From positions 97,593 to 161,592 of the forward strand of contig CAIQWD010000059.1 in the NCBI GenBank assembly GCA_903875445.1: a stretch of DNA of 64,000 nt. Reading direction: 5' to 3'. The notes beneath the pieces were generated by a model. It made no database searches, was not told where the DNA came from, and saw nothing but the letters and a program-made list of their open reading frames with translations. Position numbers and translations under genes: made by a program. This stretch comes from an uncultured delta proteobacterium (lineage in GTDB: Bacteria; Desulfobacterota; Desulfobulbia; Desulfobulbales; Desulfocapsaceae). The stretch's first letter is position 1, and each line of letters starts with the position of its first letter. This document shows, piece after piece, positions 16,076 through 24,987 of this stretch.

Positions 16076-17056
16076 ATGAAACGATTTCTCTGGCCGGTTC
16101 TCCTGGCTGTTTTCCTGGGCCTGGTTGTAGCCCAGGGCCTTGAACCAGTGGCCACCCTGGCCAAATCAACCAGTTCGAGCAGTTCCAGCAGCTCCAGCAA
16201 ATCCTCTTCCTCGGGGTTCTCGAGTTCGTCGAGATCTTCTTCCTCCTCCCCCTCATCGTCCTCGACGGGAAGCAGCGGCTTTAGCAGCTCGACCGGAAAA
16301 TCGACGGGAACGTCCAGCTCGGCACCCGCGTCATCCGCCTCTTCCGGCAGCTCGGGGTTCAGCAGTTCTTCCGGGGCCTCGACTTCGGCCGGGCAAGCCT
16401 TGGGTGCCAAGTCCACTTCGTCTTTCGCCGCCGCGGGCAGTGCCTCGGTCTCCAAGCAGGCCGCAGCCAAGTCCTACACCGAGTACTCCTCGCGCTTCGG
16501 CAAGAGCGGCAACCCGGTTAGCCCCTCTTCCCAGTCCAGCTCGCCGACGGTTACTCGGACCTATACCACCTACCACGAATACTATACCTACCGTGACAGC
16601 TATTACTCCTCCCGTGGTTGGTTTGTACCCTCCTATGCCTACCATAGCTATCCCTCTTTTGGACTCTGGGACGGCGTGTTCCTGTGGGCGCTCCTGAGCC
16701 ACTCCACCGGCCCGGGATTCTACTACAACAACTGGTCGGACCCGGGCGTGCAGGCTTGGCGTAGGGAAGCCGAAAATCAGGCCAAGGACAACGCCGAGCT
16801 CCGCCAGCAATTGAAAGACCTCGACGCCAAAGTCGAGGACATGAAGAAGACCGGTGTCGCGGCCAAGCCCGGGACTCTTCCCGAGGGTGTGGACGATTCC
16901 GTGGCCTACGCCGCCGACCAGGTGGTCAAAGAGGGCTCCCCCACCTCCGCCAACAAGGGTGGCGGCTGGAAGACCTGGGCCCTGCTTATTATCGTCATCG
17001 GACTTAGTGTGTTCGCGGTGAAGCTGTTTATGAATCGCCGCAAGCGCTTTTATTAA
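16076..17056 (+). CDS. Serine-rich secreted or membrane-anchored protein of the yjf-like cluster
   Basis: A signal peptide (residues 1-30) leads to a low-complexity Ser-rich region of about 110 residues. A Tyr-rich stretch follows, then the segment LWDGVFLWALLSH, a short coiled coil (near 225-260) and a C-terminal membrane helix (TWALLIIVIGLSVFAVKLF) with a basic tail. The protein is thus anchored at the C terminus with a flexible outer part. Start at 16076 follows a strong AAGGAGGGGG. No enzymatic motif is seen. It lies between the DUF2491 and PspA-like genes. Confidence 0.75.
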   Translation: MKRFLWPVLLAVFLGLVVAQGLEPVATLAKSTSSSSSSSSSKSSSSGFSSSSRSSSSSPSSSSTGSSGFSSSTGKSTGTSSSAPASSASSGSSGFSSSSGASTSAGQALGAKSTSSFAAAGSASVSKQAAAKSYTEYSSRFGKSGNPVSPSSQSSSPTVTRTYTTYHEYYTYRDSYYSSRGWFVPSYAYHSYPSFGLWDGVFLWALLSHSTGPGFYYNNWSDPGVQAWRREAENQAKDNAELRQQLKDLDAKVEDMKKTGVAAKPGTLPEGVDDSVAYAADQVVKEGSPTSANKGGGWKTWALLIIVIGLSVFAVKLFMNRRKRFY

Positions 17057-17081
17057 TATACAAACAAAAGAGGTTACCTCT

Positions 17082-17837
17082 ATGGGTTTTTTTACACAAT
17101 TCGCATCACAGAAGATCGAGGACGTCAAGTCCGGCTTTATTAAGTTGATCGTTGAATTTGATCCCGAGTCGGCCACCGAGGCCCAGATAGCCGAACTGGA
17201 CGAGATCCTGACGAAGATCACCAAACAGATGGTTCTGGCCAAGAACTCCTGGGACAAGGAACAACGCGAGGCCGTGGAGATCAAGAAGAACTACGACCTG
17301 CGCATGGGCGCCGCCGAACGTCTTCAGACGAGACTCGATGCCGAGACCGACCCCGAACAGAAGGCCAAGGTTGAGACAAGCCTTGGCAAGCTTATCGACG
17401 AACTAGAGCGCATGGGATCGGAGGTTGATCGCGAGGCCCGCGAGGCCGAGGAAGCACAGCAGTACTACACCGAGCTGAACGACGCCGTGAAGACTGCAGC
17501 CGCACGACTGAAGGAGGCCCGGTCAAAGATGGCCGAGGCCAAGCGCCGCATGGACATGGCCAAGATCAGGGCCGAACGGGCCCATGAGCAGGAGGAACGC
17601 GCTCAGGTCCTGTCCGGCATCAAAAAGGACGCCGGGCATATCGGCGTGGCCTTTGACGCCATGAACAAGCGGGCCGAGGAAATGGAAACCGATGCCGAGG
17701 TGCATAAGCAAAAGGCCAATCTGCTGTCCGTACCCAAGGAAACCGAGGACCCGCTTATCGCCCAGGCCCTGAAAGAGGCCGCCGGCGAAAAACCCAAGGG
17801 TTCGCTCAGCGACCGCCTTGCCGCCCTTAAGAAGTAA
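17082..17837 (+). CDS. PspA/IM30 family protein
   Basis: A 251-residue, almost entirely alpha-helical coiled-coil protein with the PspA/Vipp1 heptad pattern and an amphipathic N terminus (MGFFTQFASQKIEDV). PspA-type proteins bind stressed membranes and oligomerise as ESCRT-III relatives. This one resembles the YjfJ branch that pairs with YjfK. It ends the three-gene cluster and is followed by a hairpin at 17851-17898. Confidence 0.82.
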   Translation: MGFFTQFASQKIEDVKSGFIKLIVEFDPESATEAQIAELDEILTKITKQMVLAKNSWDKEQREAVEIKKNYDLRMGAAERLQTRLDAETDPEQKAKVETSLGKLIDELERMGSEVDREAREAEEAQQYYTELNDAVKTAAARLKEARSKMAEAKRRMDMAKIRAERAHEQEERAQVLSGIKKDAGHIGVAFDAMNKRAEEMETDAEVHKQKANLLSVPKETEDPLIAQALKEAAGEKPKGSLSDRLAALKK

Positions 17838-17850
17838 GCGGATTTGCAAT

Positions 17851-17898
17851 TCTGGGGACAGAATACCACCCTCCGGTTAATGTATTCTGTCCTCCAGA
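17851..17898. terminator. Strong hairpin after the PspA-like gene
   Basis: GGACAGAATAC and GTATTCTGTCC (flanked by TCTGG and TCCAGA) form a stem of 11 perfect pairs plus outer pairs around a loop of about 15 nt. No T-run follows, so it may be a rho-independent-like or processing hairpin. Confidence 0.5.
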
Positions 17899-17953
17899 TC
17901 TCCCTTGCCGATGTTTAATTACCCGTTGGTGATTCCTGAAAAAGGGGATGTTC

Positions 17954-18409
17954 ATGATTTACGATACGTTGGAAAACGCCAACCGTTATGCGGCGCTGCA
18001 TGGGGGGTTTGCTAAGGCCTTTGCCTTCCTTGGACGACCGGATCTGCGGGAGTTAGCCGTGGACAGATACGCTATTGATGGCGACCGGGTTTTTGCCATG
18101 GTGACAAAAAAGCAGGGTCGCGGCAAAAACGAGGCACAGCTGGAAGTCCATGAGAAGTATATCGACATCCAGGTGGTGCTGGACGGGACCGACGAGATCG
18201 GCTGGCGGCCCGCGTCCCTCCTCCGACAACCGGCAGGGCCGCTTGACCTGGAAAGAGATATCCGCTTCTTCGCCGACCCTCCTGTTGCCTGGCTGCCGGT
18301 TGGACCGGAGATGTTTGTCATCTTTTTCCCGGAGGATGCCCATCTGCCGTTGATTGCCTCCGGGGTGCTCCATAAGGTTGTGGTCAAAGTGGCGGTGGCC
18401 AAAGGGTGA
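17954..18409 (+). CDS. YhcH/YjgK/YiaL family protein
   Basis: Cupin-type protein of the DUF386 family (about 151 residues) with HEKYIDIQVVLDGTDEIGW and FFPEDAHLP, which contain the conserved metal-binding His and Glu residues. Family members include NanQ and EbgC-like sugar anomerases or isomerases. I start at ATG 17954 because AAGGGG lies a good distance upstream. The frame also opens at 17948. Confidence 0.85.
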   Translation: MIYDTLENANRYAALHGGFAKAFAFLGRPDLRELAVDRYAIDGDRVFAMVTKKQGRGKNEAQLEVHEKYIDIQVVLDGTDEIGWRPASLLRQPAGPLDLERDIRFFADPPVAWLPVGPEMFVIFFPEDAHLPLIASGVLHKVVVKVAVAKG

Positions 18410-18466
18410 GTCGAGGCAACGAGGCAAACCGACACGATAATTCTGGCGTGTAAGGAAAAAAGATCA

Positions 18467-19333
18467 GTGAAATACTATTTCTACGCCCTCGGGGCTATTC
18501 TCTGTTGGGCGAGTTTGCCGGCGGCAACCGGCTCCGGCCTGAAGGCGCTGTTTACTGAAGAACTGATGTTCTACAGCTTTGCCAGCGCTGCGGCCTTTCT
18601 CTATGTCCAGGATCTTGTGACCCTGCGGACCGCCAAGATATACTTCCCTGGGCCGAAGGCATCGCTGATGGGGGTGTGGGGGATTTTTCTTTATCACTAT
18701 ATCTACTACCTGGCCCTCAATAATGCCCCACTCGCCGAAGGAGCAATTCTCGCCACTACCTGGTCGTTTTGGATCGTGGTGTTTTCCTCGCTCCTCCTTT
18801 TTAGAAAGCTCAAACTGTCCATCGTTATTACCGCCCTGGTCGGATTGTTCGGCGCCGGACTGGTGATCAGCGCCGGCAAGGAGCTGTCCTTTGACACGGG
18901 CTATATGAAGGGCTATTTGCTGGCGCTGTTATGCGGCCTTATCTGGTCCAGCTTTTCCGTTGGTCTCGCGCATATGAAGGTGAAAAAGGAACCGATGACC
19001 GCCTTCACCCTGTACGCGGCGCTTTTGTCGGCTGTCCTCTTTGTACTGACCATGCCCCATGCAATGCCGTCGCTTGCCGCCTTGGGGTCGGCGGTGTATC
19101 TCGGCTGCGTTCCTCTCGGTCTGTCATTTTTCTTATGGAATCGGGCCATGACCCACGGTAATGTAGTGGTCATCGGTTTTCTCAGCTATCTGACGCCGCC
19201 GCTGGCGGTACTTCTAGTGGCGGTAATTCATCACCAGGTGGTGTCGGGGCGGGTGCTGCTCGGGATGGGGGTTATCTTGGTCGCTTCCCTGCTGGGTCGG
19301 ATTCTTGTGAAGATAGAAGAAAAAAAGGCATAG
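18467..19333 (+). CDS. EamA/DMT superfamily transporter
   Basis: About ten predicted membrane helices in two EamA repeats, 288 residues, ending in a charged tail. The family exports amino acids, metabolites or nucleotide sugars; the substrate is not clear. The start is a GTG with AAGGA upstream. It ends 8 bp from the convergent merR gene. Confidence 0.85.
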   Translation: MKYYFYALGAILCWASLPAATGSGLKALFTEELMFYSFASAAAFLYVQDLVTLRTAKIYFPGPKASLMGVWGIFLYHYIYYLALNNAPLAEGAILATTWSFWIVVFSSLLLFRKLKLSIVITALVGLFGAGLVISAGKELSFDTGYMKGYLLALLCGLIWSSFSVGLAHMKVKKEPMTAFTLYAALLSAVLFVLTMPHAMPSLAALGSAVYLGCVPLGLSFFLWNRAMTHGNVVVIGFLSYLTPPLAVLLVAVIHHQVVSGRVLLGMGVILVASLLGRILVKIEEKKA

Positions 19334-19341
19334 TCCGGGGA

Positions 19342-19746
19342 TCACTCCCGGTCGTGGTGGGTGAGAAAGTCGGTCATGCGAATCCGGTAATCGACGATAT
19401 CTTTTCTCAGCGAAGAGAGGCTGGCCATCTTCTCATCGACCTTGGCGATATGGTTGTCGAGTATTTCGATAAGTTTTGGCGTAATCTTGGTAAAGTCGTT
19501 TTCGTGAATATCGAAAATGTCGGAAAGGTCCTTCATCTCTTTCAGAGAAATCCCCATGGTTTTCAACTTGAGGATGAACTTCAGGCGGAGCACCTCGTCT
19601 TTCGAGTAGGTACGGGTGCCGCCGCCCAGCCTATCTGTCTTACCCATGAGGCCTATCTCTTCATAGTAGCGGATTGTCCGGGTGGTGATATCGAGGGTTT
19701 TTGCCAGTTCACCGATTTGTACCGGTTTGATTTCAGGTTTGTTCAT
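19342..19746 (-). CDS. MerR-family regulator, probable controller of the fatty acid oxidation genes
   Basis: N-terminal winged helix typical of MerR (IGELAKTLDITTRTIRYYEEIGL), then a long dimerisation helix. There is no cysteine-rich metal site. It lies divergent from the ETF operon, and an ACCTTTACGTAA element occurs on its own upstream side, in the promoter of that operon, and in front of the fadL-like gene. MerR regulators of the LiuR type control acyl-CoA catabolism in proteobacteria, so a similar role is inferred. Confidence 0.85.
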   Translation of the reverse strand: MNKPEIKPVQIGELAKTLDITTRTIRYYEEIGLMGKTDRLGGGTRTYSKDEVLRLKFILKLKTMGISLKEMKDLSDIFDIHENDFTKITPKLIEILDNHIAKVDEKMASLSSLRKDIVDYRIRMTDFLTHHDRE

Positions 19747-19877
19747 GCTGGTTTTCCTTTAAAGCAACAACCGTTACGGCCGACAGTGCCTTTCACAGGT
19801 ATCCAGCAGTGTCGTAAGCCGCGTGTTTCAATGGCTTTGAAAGATGTTCGAGGGGAGATCCGAGCAGCTTTACATTT

Positions 19878-19891
19878 ACCTTTACGTAATG
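19878..19891. promoter_or_regulatory. Candidate MerR operator upstream of merR
   Basis: ACCTTTACGTAATG shares twelve bases with the element in the ETF promoter (20006-20019). It is 132 bp upstream of the merR start, consistent with autoregulation. Confidence 0.5.
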
Positions 19892-20002
19892 CGTTTAAGC
19901 TAAGGTAGCATGCCGGCCATTAACCTGTCAAATAAAAAAATCAATATAGCGCCACGTTTTCTTTGCCTTTGCGGAAGATTTGCAGCAGCCCGAGAAAAAT
20001 TC

Positions 20003-20031
20003 TTGACCTTTACGTAAACACAATTTATAAG
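20003..20031 (+). promoter_or_regulatory. Promoter with internal MerR-type operator for the ETF operon
   Basis: -35 TTGACC (20003-20008) and -10 TATAAG (20026-20031) are separated by 17 bp. The spacer contains most of the operator ACCTTTACGTAAAC (20006-20019). Operators between -35 and -10 are typical for MerR-family regulators. Confidence 0.6.
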
Positions 20032-20129
20032 GAGAGTTAAAGAAATTATCAGCGAGGCCCGGCGCATGCTCATCGGCAGGGCACTCACTCGAAAAAATAC
20101 AAGAATGCGTTACGGCTTTGGAGAAGACC

Positions 20130-22118
20130 ATGGAATTCACCCGAGAAATTTACTGGAATGTCGGTCATGGCGCCTGGACCTTGGTACCCATGTATCTGCT
20201 GGCGGCGATCGCCATCGGCTTGCTGGTTAGAGGGTTCTTGCAAAGGGTCACGGTTTACAAACAGGGGCTGCCGCTCAACAGAACCGACCAGCTTGGCAGG
20301 CGTATAGGCCTCATGCTTGAAAACATGCTGCTGCAGAAAAAGGTGACAAGGGTGCCGTGGCCAGGACTGCTGCACGGACTCTTTTTCTGGGGATTTGCCC
20401 TCCTCTTTATCGGCACGACCCTGATTGTCATTCAGGCCGATTTCACCGATCTGCTGTTTAATATTAAATTCTTGAAAGGCACCTTCTATAAACTCTTTTC
20501 CATCGTCCTCGATCTGGCCGGGCTGGTCTGTATCGTCATGCTCGGCGGCCTCTTGGTGCGCCGCTATTTTTTTGCTCCCGAAGGGCTTGAGACCAAGAAA
20601 GACGATGCGATTATGCACGGCCTCATGCTCACCATCCTCGTCACCGGGTTTATCATTGAGGGCGCACGGATGGCGGTAACGGAACTGGGTACACCCCTGG
20701 CCATGTGGTCGCCGGGCGGGCTGGTGGTGGCCAAGGTCCTCGTCGGCATCGGTATCGGCAAGGGCGGTTTGCTCCTCCTGCACAAACTCACCTGGTGGTT
20801 TCATCTTCTCCTGGTGATGGGCTTTTTTATCATCATCCCGCTCACTAAATTCAGGCATATTTTTACCACCAGCAGCAACTATCTTTTCTCCGATCTCGGC
20901 CCGAAGGGCAAACTGGTAAATCTTGACCTGGAAAATGAGGCCAGTGAGACCTTCGGGGCGACGACCATCAAGGAGATGACCTGGAAGGATATCTTCGATG
21001 CCGACGCCTGTACCCTCTGCAAACGCTGTCAAGATCGTTGCCCGGCCTTTGCCACCGGCAAGCCGCTGTCGCCGATGAAGGTGATTAATCAACTGGGAGA
21101 GGTCGCCTTTACCAACCCCGAGGCCAACCTGATCGAGATTATCGGCAAGGATGTCCTGTGGTCCTGCACCACCTGCCGGGCCTGCCAGGAGATTTGTCCG
21201 GCGGCCATTGAACATGTCGGCAAGATCATCGAACTGCGCCGTTCTATGGTCCTGATGGAAGGCGAGTTTCCGGGCGAGGAAGTGATGACCGCCATGGAGG
21301 CGACCGAGGTCAACGGCAATCCCCTCGGCATAGGCTATGCCGAAAGAGGCGACTGGGCGGAAGGCCTGGGCATTAAACCCCTGGCCGACGATGCCGAGGT
21401 CGATGTCCTCTTTTTCGTCGGCTGTTACGGCTCCTTTGATAAGCGCAATATCGCCGTCGCCAAGAGTTTTGTGAAACTTTGTCAGGCTGCGGGAGTAAAG
21501 ATAGGCATCCTCGGTAAGGAAGAAAAATGTTGCGGCGAGCCGATGCGCAAAATGGGCAATGAATACCTGTATCAGAGCCTGGCCGTGGAAAATATCGAAC
21601 AAATCAAGGCCTATGGGGTGAAGAAAATCGTCACCACCTGTCCGCACTGCTACAATACCCTGGCTAAGGATTATCGCGATCTCGGCCTTGAGATACCGGT
21701 TGAGATCTACACCGTCTTTCTTGAGCAGCTCATAGCGACCGGGAAACTCAAGATTGATACGGCCGATTTGTCCTGCACCTACCATGACTCCTGTTATCTC
21801 GGGCGGCACAACGACATCTACGAGGCGGGACGAAACCTCATTGCTGCAGCCGGCGGCAAGCTGGTGGAGATGGATAAAAACCGGGACGAGGCGTTTTGTT
21901 GCAGCGCCGGCGGCGGCCGCATTCTCGCCGAGGAAAAGATCGGCGAACGGATCAATATCAAAAGAGTGAAAATGGCGGCGGAAACCGGAGCTTCAACCCT
22001 GATATCCAACTGCCCCTTCTGCTTGACCATGTTTGAGGACGGCGTCAAGGGCGCCGGGGTAGAGGAAAGGCTCCGGCCGAAAGACATCGCCGAGGTGTTG
22101 GCGGAACGTATCCATTAA
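20130..22118 (+). CDS. ETF-associated membrane Fe-S oxidoreductase (HdrD/GlpC-like)
   Basis: Putative ETF:quinone oxidoreductase of anaerobes. The N-terminal third has about five to six membrane helices like NarI-type cytochrome b subunits. Two 4Fe-4S motifs follow (CTLCKRCQDRCP and CTTCRACQEICP). Two CCG domains close the protein (EKCCGEPMRKMG and FCCSAGGGR). It should pass electrons between EtfAB and the quinone pool. I start at ATG 20130, with GGAG 6 nt upstream; the TTG at 20118 is the alternative. It heads an operon with etfB and etfA. Confidence 0.9.
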   Translation: MEFTREIYWNVGHGAWTLVPMYLLAAIAIGLLVRGFLQRVTVYKQGLPLNRTDQLGRRIGLMLENMLLQKKVTRVPWPGLLHGLFFWGFALLFIGTTLIVIQADFTDLLFNIKFLKGTFYKLFSIVLDLAGLVCIVMLGGLLVRRYFFAPEGLETKKDDAIMHGLMLTILVTGFIIEGARMAVTELGTPLAMWSPGGLVVAKVLVGIGIGKGGLLLLHKLTWWFHLLLVMGFFIIIPLTKFRHIFTTSSNYLFSDLGPKGKLVNLDLENEASETFGATTIKEMTWKDIFDADACTLCKRCQDRCPAFATGKPLSPMKVINQLGEVAFTNPEANLIEIIGKDVLWSCTTCRACQEICPAAIEHVGKIIELRRSMVLMEGEFPGEEVMTAMEATEVNGNPLGIGYAERGDWAEGLGIKPLADDAEVDVLFFVGCYGSFDKRNIAVAKSFVKLCQAAGVKIGILGKEEKCCGEPMRKMGNEYLYQSLAVENIEQIKAYGVKKIVTTCPHCYNTLAKDYRDLGLEIPVEIYTVFLEQLIATGKLKIDTADLSCTYHDSCYLGRHNDIYEAGRNLIAAAGGKLVEMDKNRDEAFCCSAGGGRILAEEKIGERINIKRVKMAAETGASTLISNCPFCLTMFEDGVKGAGVEERLRPKDIAEVLAERIH

Positions 22119-22158
22119 TCGAAAAAACCTAAGCAAATAGAACAACTGGAGGGAGAGC

Positions 22159-22932
22159 ATGAAAATTCTCGTTTGTATAAAACAGGTTCCCGATATGGAA
22201 TCAAAATTCAAGATAGATGCCGGCGGCACCTGGTATGCAAAGACCGACCTCGCCTGGCGGATGAACGAATACGACGAATACGCCGTGGAGCAGGCGGTGC
22301 AGTTGAAAGAGCAGGTAAAAGACGCCGATTTGACGGTGCTGTGCATCGGCTCCGACCAAGTGAAAGAAACCATGAAGAAGGCTCTCGCCATGGGCTGCGA
22401 CCGCGGTGCCCATATTGCCGACAGCAATGCCTCCGGCAAGGAACCCTTCGAGATTGCCGGCATCATCGCCGAATATGCCAAGGACAAAAATTTCGATCTG
22501 ATCTTCACCGGCATGCAATCCCAGGATCGCGGCAGCGGCCAGGTTGGTGTCCTGGTGGCCGAGATGCTCGGCCTGCCGAGCGTTTCCACCGTCGTCCACT
22601 TTGCCTACACCGGTGGCACAGTGCAGGTAAAACGCGAGCTTGAGGGCGGCATCAAGGCCTGCGTCACAGTGCAGGCCCCGGTCGTCATCACCTGCCAGCT
22701 CGGCATGAACACCCCGCGCTACCCCACCCTGCCGAATATCATGAAGGCCAAAAAGAAGGAACTGCTGACCATCCCGGTGGCGGACCTGCTCAAGGTTGCG
22801 GCCCGCCAGGAAACGGCCAAAATGTATTTCCCGGAAAAGAAAGGCGGTGGTCTGGTGCTCGAAGGGGATATTGCCGAACTGGCCGACAAACTGATCAAAA
22901 TCTTGAAAGAGAAAACCGCTGTTCTGGCATAG
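22159..22932 (+). CDS. etfB: Electron transfer flavoprotein beta subunit
   Basis: Accepts electrons from acyl-CoA dehydrogenases as part of the EtfAB heterodimer. The 257 residues show the usual start KILVCIKQVPD and the AMP/FAD-binding fold with the conserved loop GMQSQDRGSGQVG. A strong GGAGGGAGA ribosome site precedes it. etfA follows 9 bp downstream and the Fe-S oxidoreductase precedes it. Confidence 0.96.
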   Translation: MKILVCIKQVPDMESKFKIDAGGTWYAKTDLAWRMNEYDEYAVEQAVQLKEQVKDADLTVLCIGSDQVKETMKKALAMGCDRGAHIADSNASGKEPFEIAGIIAEYAKDKNFDLIFTGMQSQDRGSGQVGVLVAEMLGLPSVSTVVHFAYTGGTVQVKRELEGGIKACVTVQAPVVITCQLGMNTPRYPTLPNIMKAKKKELLTIPVADLLKVAARQETAKMYFPEKKGGGLVLEGDIAELADKLIKILKEKTAVLA

Positions 22933-22941
22933 GAGAGGATA

Positions 22942-23859
22942 ATGAAAATATTGCTTATTGCAGAAAGCCGGGAAGGCAAGCTTCTCGGTGGAACCTATGA
23001 ACTCGCGGCCTTCGCTGCCAAGATGAATGCCGAGAGCGTCATGTTTCTGGTCGGCGATGACACCGTCCTGCCGAAATACGCCGGCAAACTCTATCTGGCC
23101 GATGGCAAGGCTGCCGGCGAATATAATCCCGATGTCCATAAGCAGCTGGTTCTTGACGTCATCGCCAAGGAGAATCCGGACATGGTGGCCCTCTGCCATT
23201 CATCCTACGGCTGGGACCTGGCGCCACGCATCGCCTATGCTTTAAAAGCCGCACAGATCTCCGAGGTGGTCGGTGTGGTCGACGGAGTGCCGGTGGTGCC
23301 CGTCTGTAACTCCAAACTGCGTCGCGACGTCAAGGCAAAAACCGTAAAATCGGTGGTCACCCTGCAGGCCGGGGCCTTTGGCCTTGCCGACGAGCCGAGC
23401 GGCACTCCGGAGGTTGAAAAAATCGCCGTCGCCGGAGCAGGACGGGTACAGTTCACCGGCTATGAGCAGGCCGCCGCCGGCGGTGTCGACCTCGGCAAGG
23501 CCCAGGTTATCGTCTCCGCCGGCCGCGGTATCGGCAAGCCGGAGAATGTGGCGATGATCGCCGCTCTTGCCAAGGCCTTGGGCGGGGAATACGGGGCGAG
23601 CCGGCCGGTGGTCGATTCCGAGTGGGTCGAGCATAATCGCCAGGTGGGCACTACCGGCCAGACCGTCACCCCGAAACTCTACATCGCCTGCGGTATTTCC
23701 GGGGCCATCCAGCACCTTGCGGGGATGAAGAAATCGGAGTTCATCGTGGCCATCAATACGGACCGCGACGCCCCCATCGGCGATGTCGCCGACGTTTTGG
23801 TGGTAGCCGATCTGAAGCAGTTTGTGCCTCTCTTCACCGAAAAAATTCAATCCCTGTAA
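22942..23859 (+). CDS. etfA: Electron transfer flavoprotein alpha subunit
   Basis: FAD-carrying subunit of the ETF. The C-terminal FAD domain is clear ([13 protein letters not shown] and [17 protein letters not shown], followed by [14 protein letters not shown]). The 305-residue length is normal. It has an AGGAGAGG ribosome site and sits between etfB and the SCP2-domain gene. Confidence 0.96.
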   Translation: MKILLIAESREGKLLGGTYELAAFAAKMNAESVMFLVGDDTVLPKYAGKLYLADGKAAGEYNPDVHKQLVLDVIAKENPDMVALCHSSYGWDLAPRIAYALKAAQISEVVGVVDGVPVVPVCNSKLRRDVKAKTVKSVVTLQAGAFGLADEPSGTPEVEKIAVAGAGRVQFTGYEQAAAGGVDLGKAQVIVSAGRGIGKPENVAMIAALAKALGGEYGASRPVVDSEWVEHNRQVGTTGQTVTPKLYIACGISGAIQHLAGMKKSEFIVAINTDRDAPIGDVADVLVVADLKQFVPLFTEKIQSL

Positions 23860-23873
23860 GAGGCCCGGACCCT

Positions 23874-24185
23874 ATGATAGAAGAAATTTTTGCGACACTG
23901 TCGCAATCCTTTGTACCGAAGACCCTTTTCCAGCCGATAAGCTTTTACTTTTCTTTGGGGGATGTAAAAAAGACCGTCGAACTGAGCAGTGACAGTTGCC
24001 GGGTGACCGACGGCAAGGCTGTTGAAAACGCCGACTGTGTCTGCAAGACCAGTCCGGAATTTTTCCTGCGGATCTGGCAGGACAACTATCGGCCGGGGAT
24101 GAAGGATTTTATGACCGGCACGATCAAATCCAATAACCCCACGGCACTGCAGGATTTCCTCCGCAGTTTTGGCAAAGGGACCTGA
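23874..24185 (+). CDS. SCP2 sterol-transfer-domain protein
   Basis: A 103-residue single-domain protein of the SCP2 family, which forms a hydrophobic pocket for lipids or acyl-CoA. The pattern VCKTSPEFFLRIWQDNYRPGMKDFMTGTIK is typical. Its place behind etfA suggests it handles acyl-CoA substrates for the dehydrogenase/ETF pathway (inference). Confidence 0.8.
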   Translation: MIEEIFATLSQSFVPKTLFQPISFYFSLGDVKKTVELSSDSCRVTDGKAVENADCVCKTSPEFFLRIWQDNYRPGMKDFMTGTIKSNNPTALQDFLRSFGKGT

Positions 24186-24210
24186 TTTTTATTGAGAGGA
24201 AAATAAGCAA

Positions 24211-24609
24211 ATGGAATACCTGACAGAAATAAAGGTGCGGGGCTATCATGCCGATTTCTATGGCCATGTCAACAATGCCAGATACCTTGAGTTTTTTGAA
24301 GAAGACCGCTGGGCACACCTGGAATCGAAAATCGATCTGCGGAAATGGGCGGAGAAGGGCCTTATTTTCCTCGTGGTCAATATCAATGTCAATTATCGTC
24401 GGGCGGTTCCGGTTGGCGAAACCCTGCTGGTCACCACAAAACTTGAAAAAATAGGCAATAGAAGTGTGGTGCTCAAGCAGGAGATCCTTCTGAAGGAAAA
24501 CAAGGCTGTGGCGGCCGATGCGCTCATCACCTTTGTCATTTCCGATCGGAGTGGTCGGGCAGTAACCATGGATGGCGAGGTTCGAACGGAGATTGAGAAG
24601 CTGCAGTAG
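24211..24609 (+). CDS. Hotdog-fold acyl-CoA thioesterase, YbgC/4HBT type
   Basis: A 132-residue protein with the 4-hydroxybenzoyl-CoA thioesterase-type active-site segment YHADFYGHVNNARYLEF, including the conserved Asp and the HVNN. It probably hydrolyses acyl-CoA to free fatty acid. Last gene of the ETF operon; a 378-bp intergenic region follows. Confidence 0.85.
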   Translation: MEYLTEIKVRGYHADFYGHVNNARYLEFFEEDRWAHLESKIDLRKWAEKGLIFLVVNINVNYRRAVPVGETLLVTTKLEKIGNRSVVLKQEILLKENKAVAADALITFVISDRSGRAVTMDGEVRTEIEKLQ

Positions 24610-24987
24610 CTGCGAACAAGACCTGGTTTCCGCCCTCGTCACCGGCTTGCAGGGTAATGATATCTGCCAACCAGGATTTATAGTTGACATTCATTGCGTT
24701 TATATATTAATCAGCAAGAGTAGAAGTGGAGGAGAAATTTTGGCTCGCTGATTAACCTGAACGTAAAAGTTATATTTTTCGAGGAGGCTTTCTATTTCGT
24801 CGTTATTCCGATGAAATAGAGGGTGTTGAAGCGTCTGTCGATGGCCTGACAGATTCGTGGAAGAGCATGGCTACCAGCTTGGGATTCGGGGCGGTTGTCT
24901 ATTCTTCCTCGGCCCATGCCGCTCTTGTGTATGGGAAAAATCTTTCAAGCCAAGGCAGTAAGAATCTAATACTGAAGGGAGAAAGGT
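24610..24987. other. Control region of the fadL-like gene
   Basis: Holds the third copy of the MerR-type element at 24755-24769 with a -10-like TATATT just behind it. The rest is a long leader of about 200 bp. A frame through 24800-25060 reads without stops, but overlaps the fadL start in another frame and has no ribosome site, so I do not call it a gene. Confidence 0.45.
24755..24769 (+). promoter_or_regulatory. Candidate MerR operator in front of the fadL-like gene
   Basis: ACCTGAACGTAAAAG matches the ACCTTTACGTAAAC element of the ETF promoter at 11 of the first 13 positions. A TATATT box lies at 24771-24776. No convincing -35 was found. Confidence 0.45.

Noticed and set aside
16161..16420. 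Serine codon-rich tract as a CRISPR or tandem repeat array
   Set aside because: It is a low-complexity coding region without regular unit length or spacers. No CRISPR array was seen in the window.
20085..21809. 574-residue open frame opposite the ETF oxidoreductase
   Set aside because: High-GC antisense shadow; the plus strand has complete Fe-S and CCG motifs.
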